From contig JAUCBN010000022.1 of assembly GCA_035048815.1 (NCBI GenBank), positions 20,181,001 through 20,245,000 on the forward strand: a stretch of DNA of 64,000 bases. Reading direction: 5' to 3'. Positions 37,520-49,465 of this stretch are shown here, piece by piece. The translations under genes were made by a program, and so were the position numbers. Within the stretch, counting starts at the first letter, position 1. Every line of letters starts with the position of its first letter. The notes beneath the pieces are model-generated. The model was not told the DNA's origin. It saw only the letters and a list, made by a program, of their open reading frames with translations, and searched no databases. Origin of the DNA: Abelmoschus esculentus (lineage: Eukaryota; Streptophyta; Magnoliopsida; Malvales; Malvaceae).

Positions 37520-38590
37520 GAAATTTCTTCCTCGAAATTTACCTGGATCAAAGAGATGCGGATACTGGGCCTTGATTATAGATTTGGGCTCCCACGTAGC
37601 CTCACCATGACCTCGATTATGCTAGAGAACCTTAACCATCTTAATGGTTTTCCTCCGAAGAACTCTCTAGTCCTGAGCAACTATCTCAACTGGTTCCTCC
37701 TCATAACACAGATCTAGGCGAATCTCGAAATCCTTAACAGACAGAACATGAGACGGATCTGCTCGATAACGTCTCAGTACAGAAACATGGAACACATCAT
37801 GGATACGCTTGAGCTCAGGTGGTAACTCAAGCTGATACGCTACAGGTCCAATACGTCTGATAATCCGGTAGGGTCCAATATATCTGGGACTGAGCTTGCC
37901 CTTACGGCTAAAACGTAGTACCTTCCTCCATGGAGATACTTGCAGAAAAACCTCATCACCAACCTCAAACTCAAGATCCTTACGCCTCAAATCCGCGTAA
38001 GATTTCTGTCTGTCAAAAGTGGCTTTGAGCCAATCCCGAATCAATCTGACAGTCTCCTCAGCCTCATGCACAAGATCTGGACCCAATAAACGGTGCTTGT
38101 TAAGCTCAGTCCAGCCAATAGGGGTGCGACACTTACGTCCATACAGAGCCTCATAAGGTGCCATCTTAATACTGGCCTGATAACTGTTATTGTACGCGAA
38201 CTCTGCCAAAGGTAAAAAATCCTCCTAACTACCTCTAGAATCCAGAATACATCCTCTCAACATATCCTCGAGGATCTGAATCACACGCTCAGACTGACCA
38301 TCTGTCTGTGGGTGATAAGCAGTACTGAAGTTTAACCGAGTACCCAGAGCAGAATGCAGAGATCCCTAGAACTTTGACGTAAATCTCGGATCCCGATCAG
38401 ATATAATGGACAGAGGCACTCCATGTAACCGAACAATCTCAGAGATGTATAACTTGGCTAGCTTACTCAAAGGGTAAGTGGTCTTGACATGAATGAAGTG
38501 AGCAGATTTGGTCAATCGATCAACGATGATCCAGATAGAATCTTTCTTTGACGGCGTCAAAGGTAAACCATTGACAAAATCTATGGTCAC
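37520..38590 (-). pseudogene. Chromovirus integrase and chromodomain-like tail
   Basis: Integrase core: the first Asp lies in MTIDFVNGLPLTPSKK (about 38588), the second in IISDRDPRF (about 38400), the Glu in TDGQSERV (about 38300). The 37667-38209 frame carries the C-terminal half with the GPY/F module (IGPYRIIRRIGPVAYQLELP), then a stop at 37664 and, in frame, a chromodomain-like remnant with ATWEP and YPHLF before the polypurine tract. Stops break the gene around 38225 and 38365. The tail in this family targets insertion to particular chromatin. Confidence 0.85.
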
Positions 38591-40329
38591 ACGCTCTCAT
38601 TTCCACTAAGGAATCTCAATATGCTGAAGAAGCCAGATGGACGCTGATGTTCTGCTTTAACTTTCTGGCAAGTCAAGCACTTGGATACAAAACTGACAAT
38701 ATCGCGTTTGAGACCTTTCCACCAGTACTTTTCTCGGAGATTCCTATACATCTTATCACCACCAGGATGCATAGAATACGGACTATCATGAGCTTCTCGT
38801 AGAATAACCTGTTTCAGTTTAGAGTTTCTCGGAACACAGAGTCGACCCCGGAAACATAAAACACCATCCTGATTCAGAAAAAAATCCTGAGAAGTTCCCT
38901 CTTGAACATCCGCAATACGGTGAGCCAAGTATGAATCGTTAGGCTGTTCATCTTGAATCTCAGATATCAGAGTAGGAATCACACAAAGCTCTGCCAATAG
39001 ACGGCCATCCTCAAACAGACTCATCCGAGCAAACAGAGCTCTCAGATCAGAAATAGCGTTGCGACTCAAAGCATCCGCAACGACATTAGCTTTACTAGGA
39101 TGATGATCAATCTCACAGTCATAGTCTTTTAGAAGCTCTATCCAGCGATGCTGTCTCGGATTAAGTTCCTTCTGAGTGAGAAGGTACTTAAGACTCTTAT
39201 GATCTGTGAAGATGTAACACTTCTCTCCATAGAGATAGTGTCTCCAGATTTTCAGAGCAAAGATCACTGCTGCCAACTCCAGATCGTGGGTAGGATAATT
39301 ACACTCATGCGATTTCAACTGTCGAGATGCATAAGCCACAACCTTCCCATCCTGCATCAGAACATAACCCAAACCAGTGTATGAGGCATCACTGTAAATG
39401 GTATAGGGTTTCCCCGACTCTGGCTGTATCAGAACTGGTGCTTGTGTCAGAACGGATTTGAGTTTTTCAAAACTCTTCTGCTGAGCCTCAGACCAGGTAA
39501 ACGGAACATCTTTCCTTAGAAGCTTAGTTAACGGAGCGACTATATAAGAAAAGTCCTCCACAAACCTCCGATAATAACCAACTAAACTAAAAAAACTACG
39601 AACCTCTTCCACATTCTTGGATTGCTTCCAATACATAATAGCCTCAATTTTCTTCGGATCAACCTGAACACCCTTAGCTGAAACCACGTGTCCCAGAAAA
39701 ACAACCTTAGAAAGCCAGAACTCACATGTGCTGAACTTTGCATAAAGCTGTTTCTCCCTCAAAGTCTGTAAAACAATGCGGAGATATCGCTCATGCTCCT
39801 CTTCAGACATAGAATAGACCAGAATATCATCTATGAAAATCACAACAAACTGATCCAGATAGGGTTGAAAAACCATATTCATCATGTCCATGAATGCTAC
39901 AGGGGAATTCGTAAGACCAAAGGGCATTACCAGAAACTCGTAGTGACCATAACGAGTACGGAAAGCTGTTTTGAAAACATCAGAATCCTTAACCTTGAGT
40001 TGGTAATAACCAGATCTTAGTTCTATCTTAGAGAAAACAGAAGCTCCTCGAAACTAATCAAATAGATCGTCGATGCGGGGAAGGGGGTACTTATTCTTGA
40101 TGGTCAACTTGTTCAACTTCCGGTAGTCAATACACAAGCGCAGAGAGCCATCTTTCTTTTTAACAAATAGAACAGAGGCTCCCCATGGAGAAATACTGTG
40201 TCGTATGAAACCTCTATCCAGAAGTTCTTGTAGCTGAACCTTAAGCTCCTTAAGCTCCTTTGGAGCCATTCGATAAGGTGTCATAGACACTGGAGTAGTC
40301 CCCGGATATAACTCAATACCGAACTCCAC
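38587..40329 (-). pseudogene. Chromovirus reverse transcriptase, RNase H and integrase zinc finger
   Basis: The RT fingers include RLCIDYRKLNKLTIKNKYPLP (bases 40149-40087, the central 20 residues being diagnostic). Motif A reads SKIELRSGYYQL, with Glu replacing the metal-binding Asp; the catalytic box is FIDDILVYS (about 39835). RNase H begins YTIYSDASYTGLGY (about 39405), and the integrase HHCC finger has H-x-H and CLTCQKVK (about 38660). A stop at about 40052 replaces Gln in FDQF. The run 38587-39927 is otherwise a long open frame of 446 codons, the best preserved part of the element. Confidence 0.9.
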
Positions 40330-40870
40330 CTTCTCACGTTTAGGGGTACTCCCGGTAGCTCTTTTGGAAAAATATCTGGAAATTCACACACCACTCGGAT
40401 CTTATCCATCCCAGAATCAGATTGCCTCGGGTCAAGAATGTAGGCAAGATAGGCTATAGACCTCTTCCTGATCATCTTTTCAGCTTTCAGGACAGATATA
40501 AGATTAGATAGATAACCTCTACGCTCACCGATGAGAGTTATCTCTCGGTCATCAGAAGTTCTTAGAGTTGCCCTTTTGCGCTCGCAGTCTAGACTAACTC
40601 GGTAAGCAGATAACCAATCCATCCCCAAAATCAAGTCAAAGTCCACAAATGACAACTCCATCAGATTAGCAGGAAAGATTTCCCCTTGAACCTCAAGAGG
40701 ACAATCCCTGTAAACTTTGGTAACCTCCACATGGTGACCTACCGGACTATAAACTAAGAAACAACTACCAGTATCTTATACTAGAATTTCCAGATACCCC
40801 GATACAAAACGAGAGACATACGAATATGTCGACCCATTATCTAACAGTGCGAAAAAAGGAATAACATGTA
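40281..40870 (-). pseudogene. Chromovirus aspartic protease
   Basis: The active-site region reads FFALLDNGSTYSYV at about 40860-40820, with Asn replacing Ser/Thr of the D-S/T-G triad. The flap and second half contain FDLILGMDWLSAY (about 40645-40605). A stop falls at about 40775 and a frameshift precedes RT. The protease would cut the Gag-Pol precursor. Confidence 0.8.
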
Positions 40871-42373
40871 CAGAAAAAGTACCAGCAACGACGTTTGGCT
40901 CATCCCAGTCCTTCTGTCTCCTCGTAGCATAAACCATGCCAGGCTGAGATCCTCCTGATCTGGCAGCTCCTCTGAACTAACTGGGTCTGCCCCTACTACC
41001 AGTACCTGATGCTGCGGGTCTACCCTGTCCTCTTCCCCCAGCTGGGGTCTAAACTGATGCCTGTGATTGCCCCAGAGTATAACCAGACTGTGGTACCACT
41101 GGACAATCTTTGAGATGGTGATCAAGAGAACCATATCCAAAGCAGGCTCCACTCCGCATGTGACACTCTCCGGAGTGCCACTTCTTATAGAAAGTACACT
41201 AGGGTAAAGCTCGGGTACTAGTGGATCCAGCTCCACTAGCAGCAGGGACAACTGACACTGTTGGTCTAGATCATGTCGAACTCTGAGGCTCAAACTCATC
41301 ACGACCTATCTTCCTGGACTGAAATCCCTGACTGTGCTGAGCAGGTGTTGCAGGCTGTCGTCTACCTCTATCCTGACCTTAGGATTCCAGCTGAACCCTC
41401 AAAATCTCATTACGCTCGGCTGTCCTGGCACGCCGAGTGATCATCTTGTACTTCGTATCATGATATGTGGCAACTGCAATCTTCAGTGGTACCCGGAGTC
41501 CTTTCAAAAAGTGGTCGCACTTTTTTTCTCAATGGACACAATACCAGGAGCATACTGGAGTAGTCTCAGGAATTCTATCTCATAATCCTTAACAGACATG
41601 TCGTTCTGCTGCAGGTTCAGAAAATCCTCTCAACATTTAGCCAAGTACTCAGGACCCACATACCGATCCTCAAAACTCTATCTGAAGAATTCCCAGTTGA
41701 CCTTCTCTGAAGCAGTAACCTTTTCTTCTGCCTCCCACCAGTTTAGGGCCTCTCCCTAAACCAAAGATACAACAGCCCTCGATTTCCTGTCAGAGGGGTA
41801 TTCCATCTCAATGAACAGTCGCTGAAGCTTCTTCAACCAGTATTCTGCATCGGCTGGGTCAGTACCGGTCTTGCCATCAAACATGGTCATCCCAGCAGCT
41901 AAAAACTCGGTAGATATGGATTTCCTAGAACCCTCATTCTGCCTCAAATATCCGAGTAACTCCTTCTTCACAGTCACGGAGTCCAAACCGATAGTCTCAC
42001 TGTCACCAAGCATATAAGGTCCTTCATTCTAGACCGGCTGATCAACCTCGGCTTGTTGAGCCTCGATTTGTATCTCGGGCTGATCATCCTCTCCTAAATT
42101 CTGAGTCAAACTCTGATCCTGTAGCGGGTCCACAGGAGGCGGAACATCACTAGAAGAAGCAACAGGTCGACCTCGGCCACGGCCTCGGCCATGACCTCTA
42201 CCGGTCGCTAAATGTGTACTTCGATGCGGTGGCATAGTAGAGTATCTACAGAAAGACAGACAGAATCCTACATTAGAATCGGTACTTGGAGTAATATTCA
42301 AAATATTTAAGAAATTTTTTAAATTACGAGTCAAAATAGAAATCCAGATTTTCAAATAATTTTGACAAAACAT
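40841..42373 (-). pseudogene. Chromovirus gag
   Basis: It starts at MPPHRSTHLATGRG (42236) after the primer site, followed by an RG-rich stretch, a capsid-type region MTMFDGKTGTDPADAEYWL (about 41885) and the conserved ALNWWEA (about 41745). At least six stops lie between 41300 and 42030. A CCHC-like region (CFGYGSLDHHLKDC-like, about 41150-41105) is frame-shifted. Non-functional. Confidence 0.75.
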
Positions 42374-42422
42374 TTTCTAGATCAAAAATCATTTTGGACT
42401 TAACAGTCCGAGGGTTGAATCA

Positions 42423-42435
42423 GGATCTGATACCA
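42423..42435 (-). other. tRNA-Met primer-binding site of the chromovirus
   Basis: The minus strand reads TGGTATCAGATCC, six bases inside the 5' LTR, matching the initiator tRNA-Met 3' end used by most plant LTR elements, with one or two changes. Confidence 0.85.
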
Positions 42436-42441
42436 TTAAAT

Positions 42442-44158
42442 TGTAACCCCTAAAATTAACCTAATTTCTTAGATTACAAGTTAAGGTTTACAGATTGAAA
42501 ACTTGTTTCGCAAGCTAGGGTTTTTACAAAAATAAATATATTATTTGGATAAATTATTAAATAATTAATAATTAAAAATGTTGATAAATAAGCATTTAAA
42601 TAATTGAGTTCAACCCACAAATAATAAACAATCCAAATCCAAATAATTATTCAAAGTCCGAAACATTAACTAAAAATAATTAATTACAAGTCTGAAATAA
42701 TAAAACGTACGGTAACAGAAATTCAAATGCGAAAGTCCTCCAAGTACCGAGATCTATGACCGGGTATCTGTAACAGAAACTGGAAGGATGTAAGCTAGGG
42801 AGCCTAGTGTGTCTCTAGAGCACATAAATGGAATTATAGAACAGTAAAATGCAGATGATGTAAAGTAAAGTATGCATGATATGAACCTAAGTCTGAACAC
42901 CACAGAAGAGTAGGTCCCCAAAACCACTCTAACACCATCACACCAACAGAAGTGGTATCTCGACCCGTAGGTGGAGCCACTGAACAGAAGTGATAAATCA
43001 CTAACTTCCCCGTACACATATAATCTACCAGATATCATGTTATATGCATATACAAAATCAGAATGCATACCTTATAGTCTAACAGGAGGCAAGCATGACA
43101 GATATCAGGACCAGAAATGAAATCATAGAATGATGCATGATCATACGGATTTAACAGGAATCGAGTATACTAAATAACAGAGTTAATAGGATTAACGAAA
43201 GAGAACAGACCTGTAGCAAAAAGTCAACGCCTATAACGATGTTTACTGGTCTCGGCTCTACCACTAGAATGAGCAAGTGTAGAGTCTACAAATAACGGAA
43301 TAAGTCAAACACCTTATTAAGCCACTATACCTAAAAGTACACTAAACAGAATTAAATCGTTACTCACGTGAAGGTCCCGAATATGGATGAATGGGACAGC
43401 GTACTGGAGGAGGAGGAGGAGGCAACTGCTCAAGGTCGGAATCCATATCACCTGAAGCAAACAGAAATTGATTCAGAATCCGATACTGATAACTTCTATA
43501 TAACAAATCGAACATAAAAGCCCCCAAAACAACACCTTGGGTTCGAATTTCGAAAAACGAATAGCGCCATTGGACTCAAGACGTCGAAAAACATAAAATG
43601 GGCTTGGGTCAAAAAAGTCAACTGCTGACATCAACATTGGTCAATGTTGACGTCAGCAGTGATGTCATCAGGTCAACGCTGACATCAACGATGACGTCAA
43701 CCAGGCCATGGACCGAGTCGGTTGGGTCGGGTTTGGGTCGATTCGGGTTGGGTTTTTGGGTCAGGTCAAATCACTACCGGGTTCCCAGGATTTTTCCGGA
43801 AAAATCTGGGTTTTTTCCAGAATTTTTGGGAAAATCTGGGAAAATTCCCTGATTTTCTCGGTTGCCAAACAACGCATTTCCAGCAAAAATCCCCCTTTTC
43901 GGCTCGATTCAAGCATATATTCGATCTAAAAACAACCCTATTCGATTTAAACTTACCCACGTCGAGAATCGAATCAAAAACAACTCTTACATATATAAAC
44001 TTGAATCAAAACAGTAAGGAAAAAGAAATAGGAAATTTACCGTGCCAACACGTTGAAACAAACCACATGGAGAGAGAGCACAAACGATTCGGATGTGAAA
44101 TAAGTTTCACAAGCAAAGAAACGAAATTAAAAAAGATTTAAACAAATAAATCTGACAT
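42442..44158 (-). repeat. 5' LTR of the chromovirus, truncated
   Basis: It matches 35550-37265 base for base apart from scattered transitions and small indels, and homology stops abruptly at ATCTGACAT (44150-44158). The first 240 or so bases of the LTR are missing and the sequence switches to a piece of another element's LTR. Confidence 0.9.
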
Positions 44159-44290
44159 AGTTAAGACCATACGGTTCAACTAGAAGGGAATCTAGCCCCG
44201 TGACGAGAAATTCAAGGTGACATAGTTAAGTTTCGACCAAGAAAGCGACTAAGACCGCACGAGCCAGTTAGTACTAGTCTAGTCCCATGA
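44159..44290 (+). repeat. 3' LTR tail of the 31907 gypsy-like element
   Basis: It matches 33289-33414 (GGTTCAACTAGAAAGGAATC, CGACCAAGAAAGCGACTAAG, GCACGAGCCAG). It marks the right edge of the whole nest inside the DOG1-like gene; host sequence resumes at about 44291. Confidence 0.8.
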
Positions 44291-44355
44291 TAAACTTCTA
44301 TAACAACTGTGCTCTACGCCAAAGACTCCAACCACCCAGGACCACCTTCACCACT

Positions 44356-45070
44356 TTGATTAACTTGTCAACAAGATCCTCTTCCACTACTCTGTGTACT
44401 ACAGAATCAAAGCTACTATCGTTGAACGTGATATCCTCGACATTTTTGCTCTCCTAGGGCTTCCTCTTTCGAGAGAAACCTCTATTGGATCATCGGATGA
44501 ACGCCGACAACAATTTTTCATTTGGTTTACACTGAGCCTAGTATTTTGTTCAAATCCCACATCGTGGATATCCTTCACGGGGCTCGAATGAAAGATCTCG
44601 ATGATCTCTCACCTACACAATTCAAGTTATAAACCACCTCTTACATGCATACAAAGGAATGATTATTATATGTTAAATGTCACCATTTATGTTCGAAATT
44701 CAGAACTCGTGTTTGTACCTGTATGTTCTCATAAATATATATATGCCATATGTAACAAACGAGGAAGTTGTAGTGCGAGACGGTGAAACCATGAAGGAAG
44801 AGAATGCTATAACAGATGAATTGTCTGAGTGGCAACACAATATAAGCAATCATATGGTAGTATCCTTGGATGTTGATCAGCTTATCAGACGATTGGTATC
44901 GATAATTCTAAAGTCGGGTGATCTTCGTTTGATGACGCTGAAAAGAGTAGTGGAGTTGTTGATCCCACAGTAGGCCATATAGTTCTTGATTGCTGTGGCG
45001 AAATTACGATTCGGGATCAAAGAGTAGGGGTGTATCAGGACCGTCAGTGAAAGTTTCTTTTCAATTCCTC
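44356..45070 (+). pseudogene. DOG1-domain gene, 3' part
   Basis: The larger piece of a DOG1-like gene (seed dormancy regulator DOG1 and its TGA-bZIP-like kin; nuclear, heme- and phosphatase-binding in the founder). In order: LVNKILFHYSVYYRIKATI (44364), a frameshift near 44450, NLYWIIG-stop-TPTTIFHLVY (about 44480), LDDLSPTQF (about 44600), ITDELSEWQHNI (about 44810), LKSGDLRLMTLKRVVELL (about 44907) and AVAKLRFGI (about 44990). This is the family order, including the W-x-x-G-W-x-P centre, whose second Trp is now TGA. Further stops are at 44971 and about 45025. With the 5' part 12.4 kb away, it is a pseudogene. Confidence 0.8.
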
Positions 45071-45929
45071 TATTATTATTATTAGTGATTTTGTGGGGAA
45101 TATGTTTGTTTTGTTTGACCAATTTTATAATTTATTTAATAAATAGTTATAAATAAATTTTGGAGAACCACTATATATTCATATACTTGTGTTGATAGAG
45201 AGGAAAAGATTTTGTCTGCCTGCATAACAACACTCTAGTCAAACATGTGATGGTATGGATGAAATCCTAGTAAAAGAAATATATTCAAACACTTATTCAT
45301 ATTGTAGTTCTCCTGTTTCTGTTCACTTTATATTTACTCTTAATCCTCATATCTGTTAGATCAATTTGAATCTCGTCCTATAAACAAGTACACTGCATCC
45401 ATACATTTTAATTTTTAACTCATATTCATATAGTTTAGGTTTGATCGAATGGACAAATACCCCCTCAAGATGGTGTTTTCTTTTTGTTTTTGTCACATGA
45501 GATGGTATCATTATGGGTAGATCACTTGTTTTATATTCTGTTCTCATGAATGTTAGGAAAAATATTTTATTCAGTGATAATTTTTTAATAGATGTTTATT
45601 TTTAGTATTTAGATATTATGGTTAAGGTGTGAAAGTTGAAACTGTTGCACTATTGCATGGTTGTTATCATGGATTGTCATTGGATCAAGATTCTTTGCAT
45701 CTTTTTTGTTCACATTAGCTGATGGTTCTCCCTCCATCCTGAAAAATCTCTAAAAAACTAAAAATTATGGAAAAATATGATTCTAAAGAAAATATGAAAT
45801 TCACGTGCTCAAATCAAGCTTACTAAACCAATTATTAACTAATAAAGTAAGCAAGAATTAAGAACGACGATTTGTCAAGGACCAATTTATAAATATAAGT
45901 TTTGTTTGGGTCTTAGGGTATGATAGAAA
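45071..45929. other. Host flank, no gene seen
   Basis: AT-rich DNA of about 860 bp with only short frames. The first part may be 3' untranslated sequence of the DOG1-like gene. Confidence 0.5.
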
Positions 45930-46925
45930 TATTGGACAATAGGTGGTTAATCTAAGAAAATAATAATAAAATAAAATAATCTAAATTATTTTTTTTAAAC
46001 GAATAAAATAAAACCTAAAAGATATGAAATAAAATAAGTAAAATTTTAGATCAAACCCATTTTAGAAACGATAAACCGAAATCGTGTTAAGGCCTGCAAA
46101 ATCGCAGTTTCCTTAAGACAGATTTTCTGCCACTCCAATGGTGATGAGTTTATTGGTATTATATCTCCCAAGATACAACAACAAGAGGAACTCCAACAAT
46201 AGCACATTTGCTGAGTTCCCGAACCGTTCTTGCCTTTGCCAGTCACCAGAAAAAAATCAAGAGAGAAAATATTTTGAGAGATGTTGAGTGTTTTTGATGT
46301 GTTTAAAAATGAGAAATCAACCTCATATTTATAGTGGAAATTAGGGCAACAATGAGCAATTTGAAATGAATTAAAATTCAAATCTTAAGAGATAATGCTT
46401 TATCTAGAGTTTAAACTTGAATTAAATTCAAATTTAAACTAAAAATAGCCATTATATCTCCACATTATCTAAAAATATCCTGAGCAGTTATAACTAAAAA
46501 TAAACTCTTTTTGGATATTTTTAAAAAATAAAATAAATTAAGGAAAATTATTCACAACGGGTAAAATATCCGTAAACCCAGAAAAGGCCCGACCGGTCCG
46601 GACATTTACATCGCCCTCGTCGTGCACCCCAACCCAAGAGTTAAGTCATTCAATGACAACTATGTGGATAAGTGTATATAAATACTTTTCACTTTATTTA
46701 TCCCATCAATATGGGATAATGGGTTTCTTATTCCTTACTTTATTCCAACCTTCTTTCTTTGAGCATTAATTTCTCATTCACCACTCAACAATTTTGAGCA
46801 TATGAGCTACCGTTGTAAAGATCTCACTGAGTAGAATAGGAATCAATAATTCTTTATTCGAATTCTCATCTTTACACTTTCAAAAAATGCTTCAAAGATG
46901 GTCATTTGCTTATTATTTTCCAAAA
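45930..46925 (-). repeat. 3' LTR of LARD copy B
   Basis: 996 bp. The terminal TG and CA have both mutated (TATTGG... and ...CCAAAA), consistent with age. It contains the GAGAAATTAATGCTCAAAGA-type block and the CTTAAGACAGATTTTCTG string shared with the other LTRs, including the 260 bp missing from 136-833. Confidence 0.8.
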
Positions 46926-48287
46926 ATCCCCCACATGAATGAAATTGATGTTTTATCAAAACCTTTTGGCACAATGTGGTGATAGACTCTACGATTGATA
47001 GATGCATAGGATAGGTAGGTGTCCACCTTTGAACCTTCCCTTGTGAAAGTATATTTACTTTACTAGCTAATTAGTAGACGCGATATCCTTGAATTGTCAG
47101 CCGTTGGTGTAAACGATGACATACTTCACACACTTATCTCTCTGAAAAGAGTTTCAGTTCTCATGGTTATGCCCTTATGGCCGTGGACATCCTTTGGTTC
47201 TGCGAGATTATGAAAGAACTATGCTCAATAGTCTCCTTGAAGCGGCCCCACTTTACTCTAACATAGGTGACTTATGTTGCTCGGCTCACCGAAGCACACA
47301 ATGGTCATTAAAAGTTTTTGCTTAACCTTTACCAAATTCTTGTCACTGTTCACATATAGGAATGAACTTGGGAGAGAGAACCTCCACAATGACCGCACAA
47401 GTCTATGCAATTAGGTTATCCCTTTGAACCTAGATCTTGAGATCTCCAGTAAACTAGGTAGGGTTTTCCTTCACATAGCGCCTTTATTTTTCATGGGCTT
47501 AGTCACATTCCTTTAGATGTTTTCTCAATTTGATCTCAATTTAACCTTTTAGGTTATTGGATCCATAATGTTATCCTTTGATTTTATCAAATCAATAGCG
47601 ATAACTCTATTTGAGATCAGTTGTTTAACGGTATTAAATTGATGACCCATATGTCTTAAATTACCGTTGCTCATAAAACTATGTGCTCTACCAATAACAT
47701 TATTGGCACATGCTCAGGCCATTCATGAATCTCCTCTAAGACATTTTAGAGTCATTTAACTTTCCAGAATTGTCTGGATCTCAAACTCAGATTCTATTTT
47801 GAATCTGGTTATAAATGTTTGTCTTGAGAAAACACATGACATAGCTTATTCATTCGATATGAAAATATTCACTTATATCGAAAAATCTTTATAGAATAAT
47901 ATTTTATAATCTTGGGTATCTCTGAGATATCTCAAAATTCTCACAATTATTATCAAGGGTTTGACCTTGGATTATTTTGTGAATCTGCTTAAACTGCTCA
48001 CAGTGAAAACACTACTTTGTCTAAATACAATAAACTTATATTGTGTGATATTTGCATATTCTATTTCAACAAATATTGGCTTGTATTTGGAGTTTTGGCT
48101 ATGCCGGAAACATCCTGGCCAAACTTCTTTTTCCATGTAGTGTGACTTTGTCAATATGAGACATTCAAGTGATTGTTTGATTTGGATACCCAAAATCAAA
48201 TCTATCAATATCATATTTTCTATATCAATATTGAATTGATAGGTCTTTGGTATATTTATCATTTTATTGTACGTCATCAACATAGGA

Positions 48288-49450
48288 TGTAAAACTAAAT
48301 TTGATTTTGATATAACAAATAAGTTTAAGGATCTTTTTGGAATAAATTTTTAAGTCCCTAAGTCAAACTTTTGATTCTAAGTCAAACCAAGAACTTTGAA
48401 ATACCCTTATAAGTACTTTTCATACGAGGGTATCGATACCCTAAGGACAGGTATCGATACACCTGAGTTTTTTTAAAGCCTTGTTCTTGAGATCAAGAAC
48501 AAGTATCGAAACAGGGTTCGATACAAATTTTCACTGCCAACACATGTTTCGAACCTAGTATCGAAACAACTTCGTATTTTTTTAATTTTAAAATATTTTA
48601 AAAATTATAACTCCAAGTATCGATACTGGTATCGATACACCCCTTAATCCTCAACGGCTATTTTATAATTAAAATGAGTCGACTGTTGGTGGCAGTTAAA
48701 ATTTGATTGATGGTTAGACTGTATCGAAACAAGGTTTGATACCCCACTTCACAGTTACTTTTCGTATCGAAGCAGGTATCGATACCCCCTTTATTAAATG
48801 CACAATGGCTCTTTCTATTCTTGGTTTGTTTCGAAACAGGTAACCCGTGTTTCGATACCACATGTTGCAGAGTGCATTTATGATGGAAAGATAAAGCTCC
48901 AACGTCCTTATTTACATTCCCAACAACTACAATGGTTAGAAATCAATGAGAAGATATAAAATGGAGCATTTTCAACAGCATTAAGGACTATTGAACCTCA
49001 AGCAACATCCAAGCAATCAAATCCAACTCCAAAGCATTTATTGCATATCCTAGCCTCCCAACTTGTGTTCTTAAATTTGATTCTTGTATTTTAAGTTTGG
49101 GGAGAGTCAAATTGTATTTGGGGCATTTATTTCTTGTGAGAGAATTCCTTTTATTCCACTCTAATCATTTGTAACATCTTGTGAGATTTAAATCAATTTT
49201 GGGTAGAAAATTGATTTGCTTGTAAAGGTTATCCCTTGAAACTAGAAAAAGATTGAATTCAATAGTGAATTGTTTTCAAAATCCTTAGAGGGAGCTAAGG
49301 TAGTGGATGTAGAGCTTGTTTGAAGCTTGAATCACTATAAATTTCTTGTTTTTCATTATTAGCATTTTTACCAAAAATTTATTCCACTAAATCTTAAAAT
49401 TACCAATTCACCCCCTCTTGGTCATCTTTCAAAGATTGATCAACTCAACA
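48288..49450 (+). repeat. Sirevirus 5' LTR
   Basis: 1163 bp, TGTAAAACTAAATTTG...GATCAACTCAACA. A dense cluster of GGTATCGATACC-type palindromes (48428-48860) ends about 95 bp before the TATA box TATAAAAT (48955-48962), so it lies in the enhancer position of U3. Confidence 0.95.
48428..48860. repeat. Palindrome cluster in the Sirevirus LTR
   Basis: About fifteen exact, near or half copies of GGTATCGATACC or the TTTCGAAAC variant, for example GGGTATCGATACCC at 48428-48441. The matching cluster of the 3' LTR is at about 61269-61700. Confidence 0.9.
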
Positions 49451-49452
49451 AT

Positions 49453-49465
49453 TGGTATCAGAGCC
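49453..49465 (+). other. tRNA-Met primer-binding site of the Sirevirus
   Basis: TGGTATCAGAGCC, the standard initiator tRNA-Met complement, two bases after the 5' LTR. Confidence 0.95.

Larger units (their letters stand above)
35550..44158 (-). mobile_element. Tekay-like Ty3/gypsy chromovirus, nearly complete but dead
   Basis: The minus-strand element has LTRs at 42442-44158 (5', truncated) and 35550-37503 (3'). The primer site TGGTATCAGATCC (reverse complement of 42423-42435) and a G-rich polypurine tract (reverse complement of about 37504-37518) are both in place. Gene order is gag, protease, RT, RNase H, integrase, chromodomain-like tail. In the first 175 bases the LTRs differ at 5 positions, all transitions. 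About 240 bases are missing from the start of the 5' LTR. Many stops and a few frameshifts rule out activity. Confidence 0.9.
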
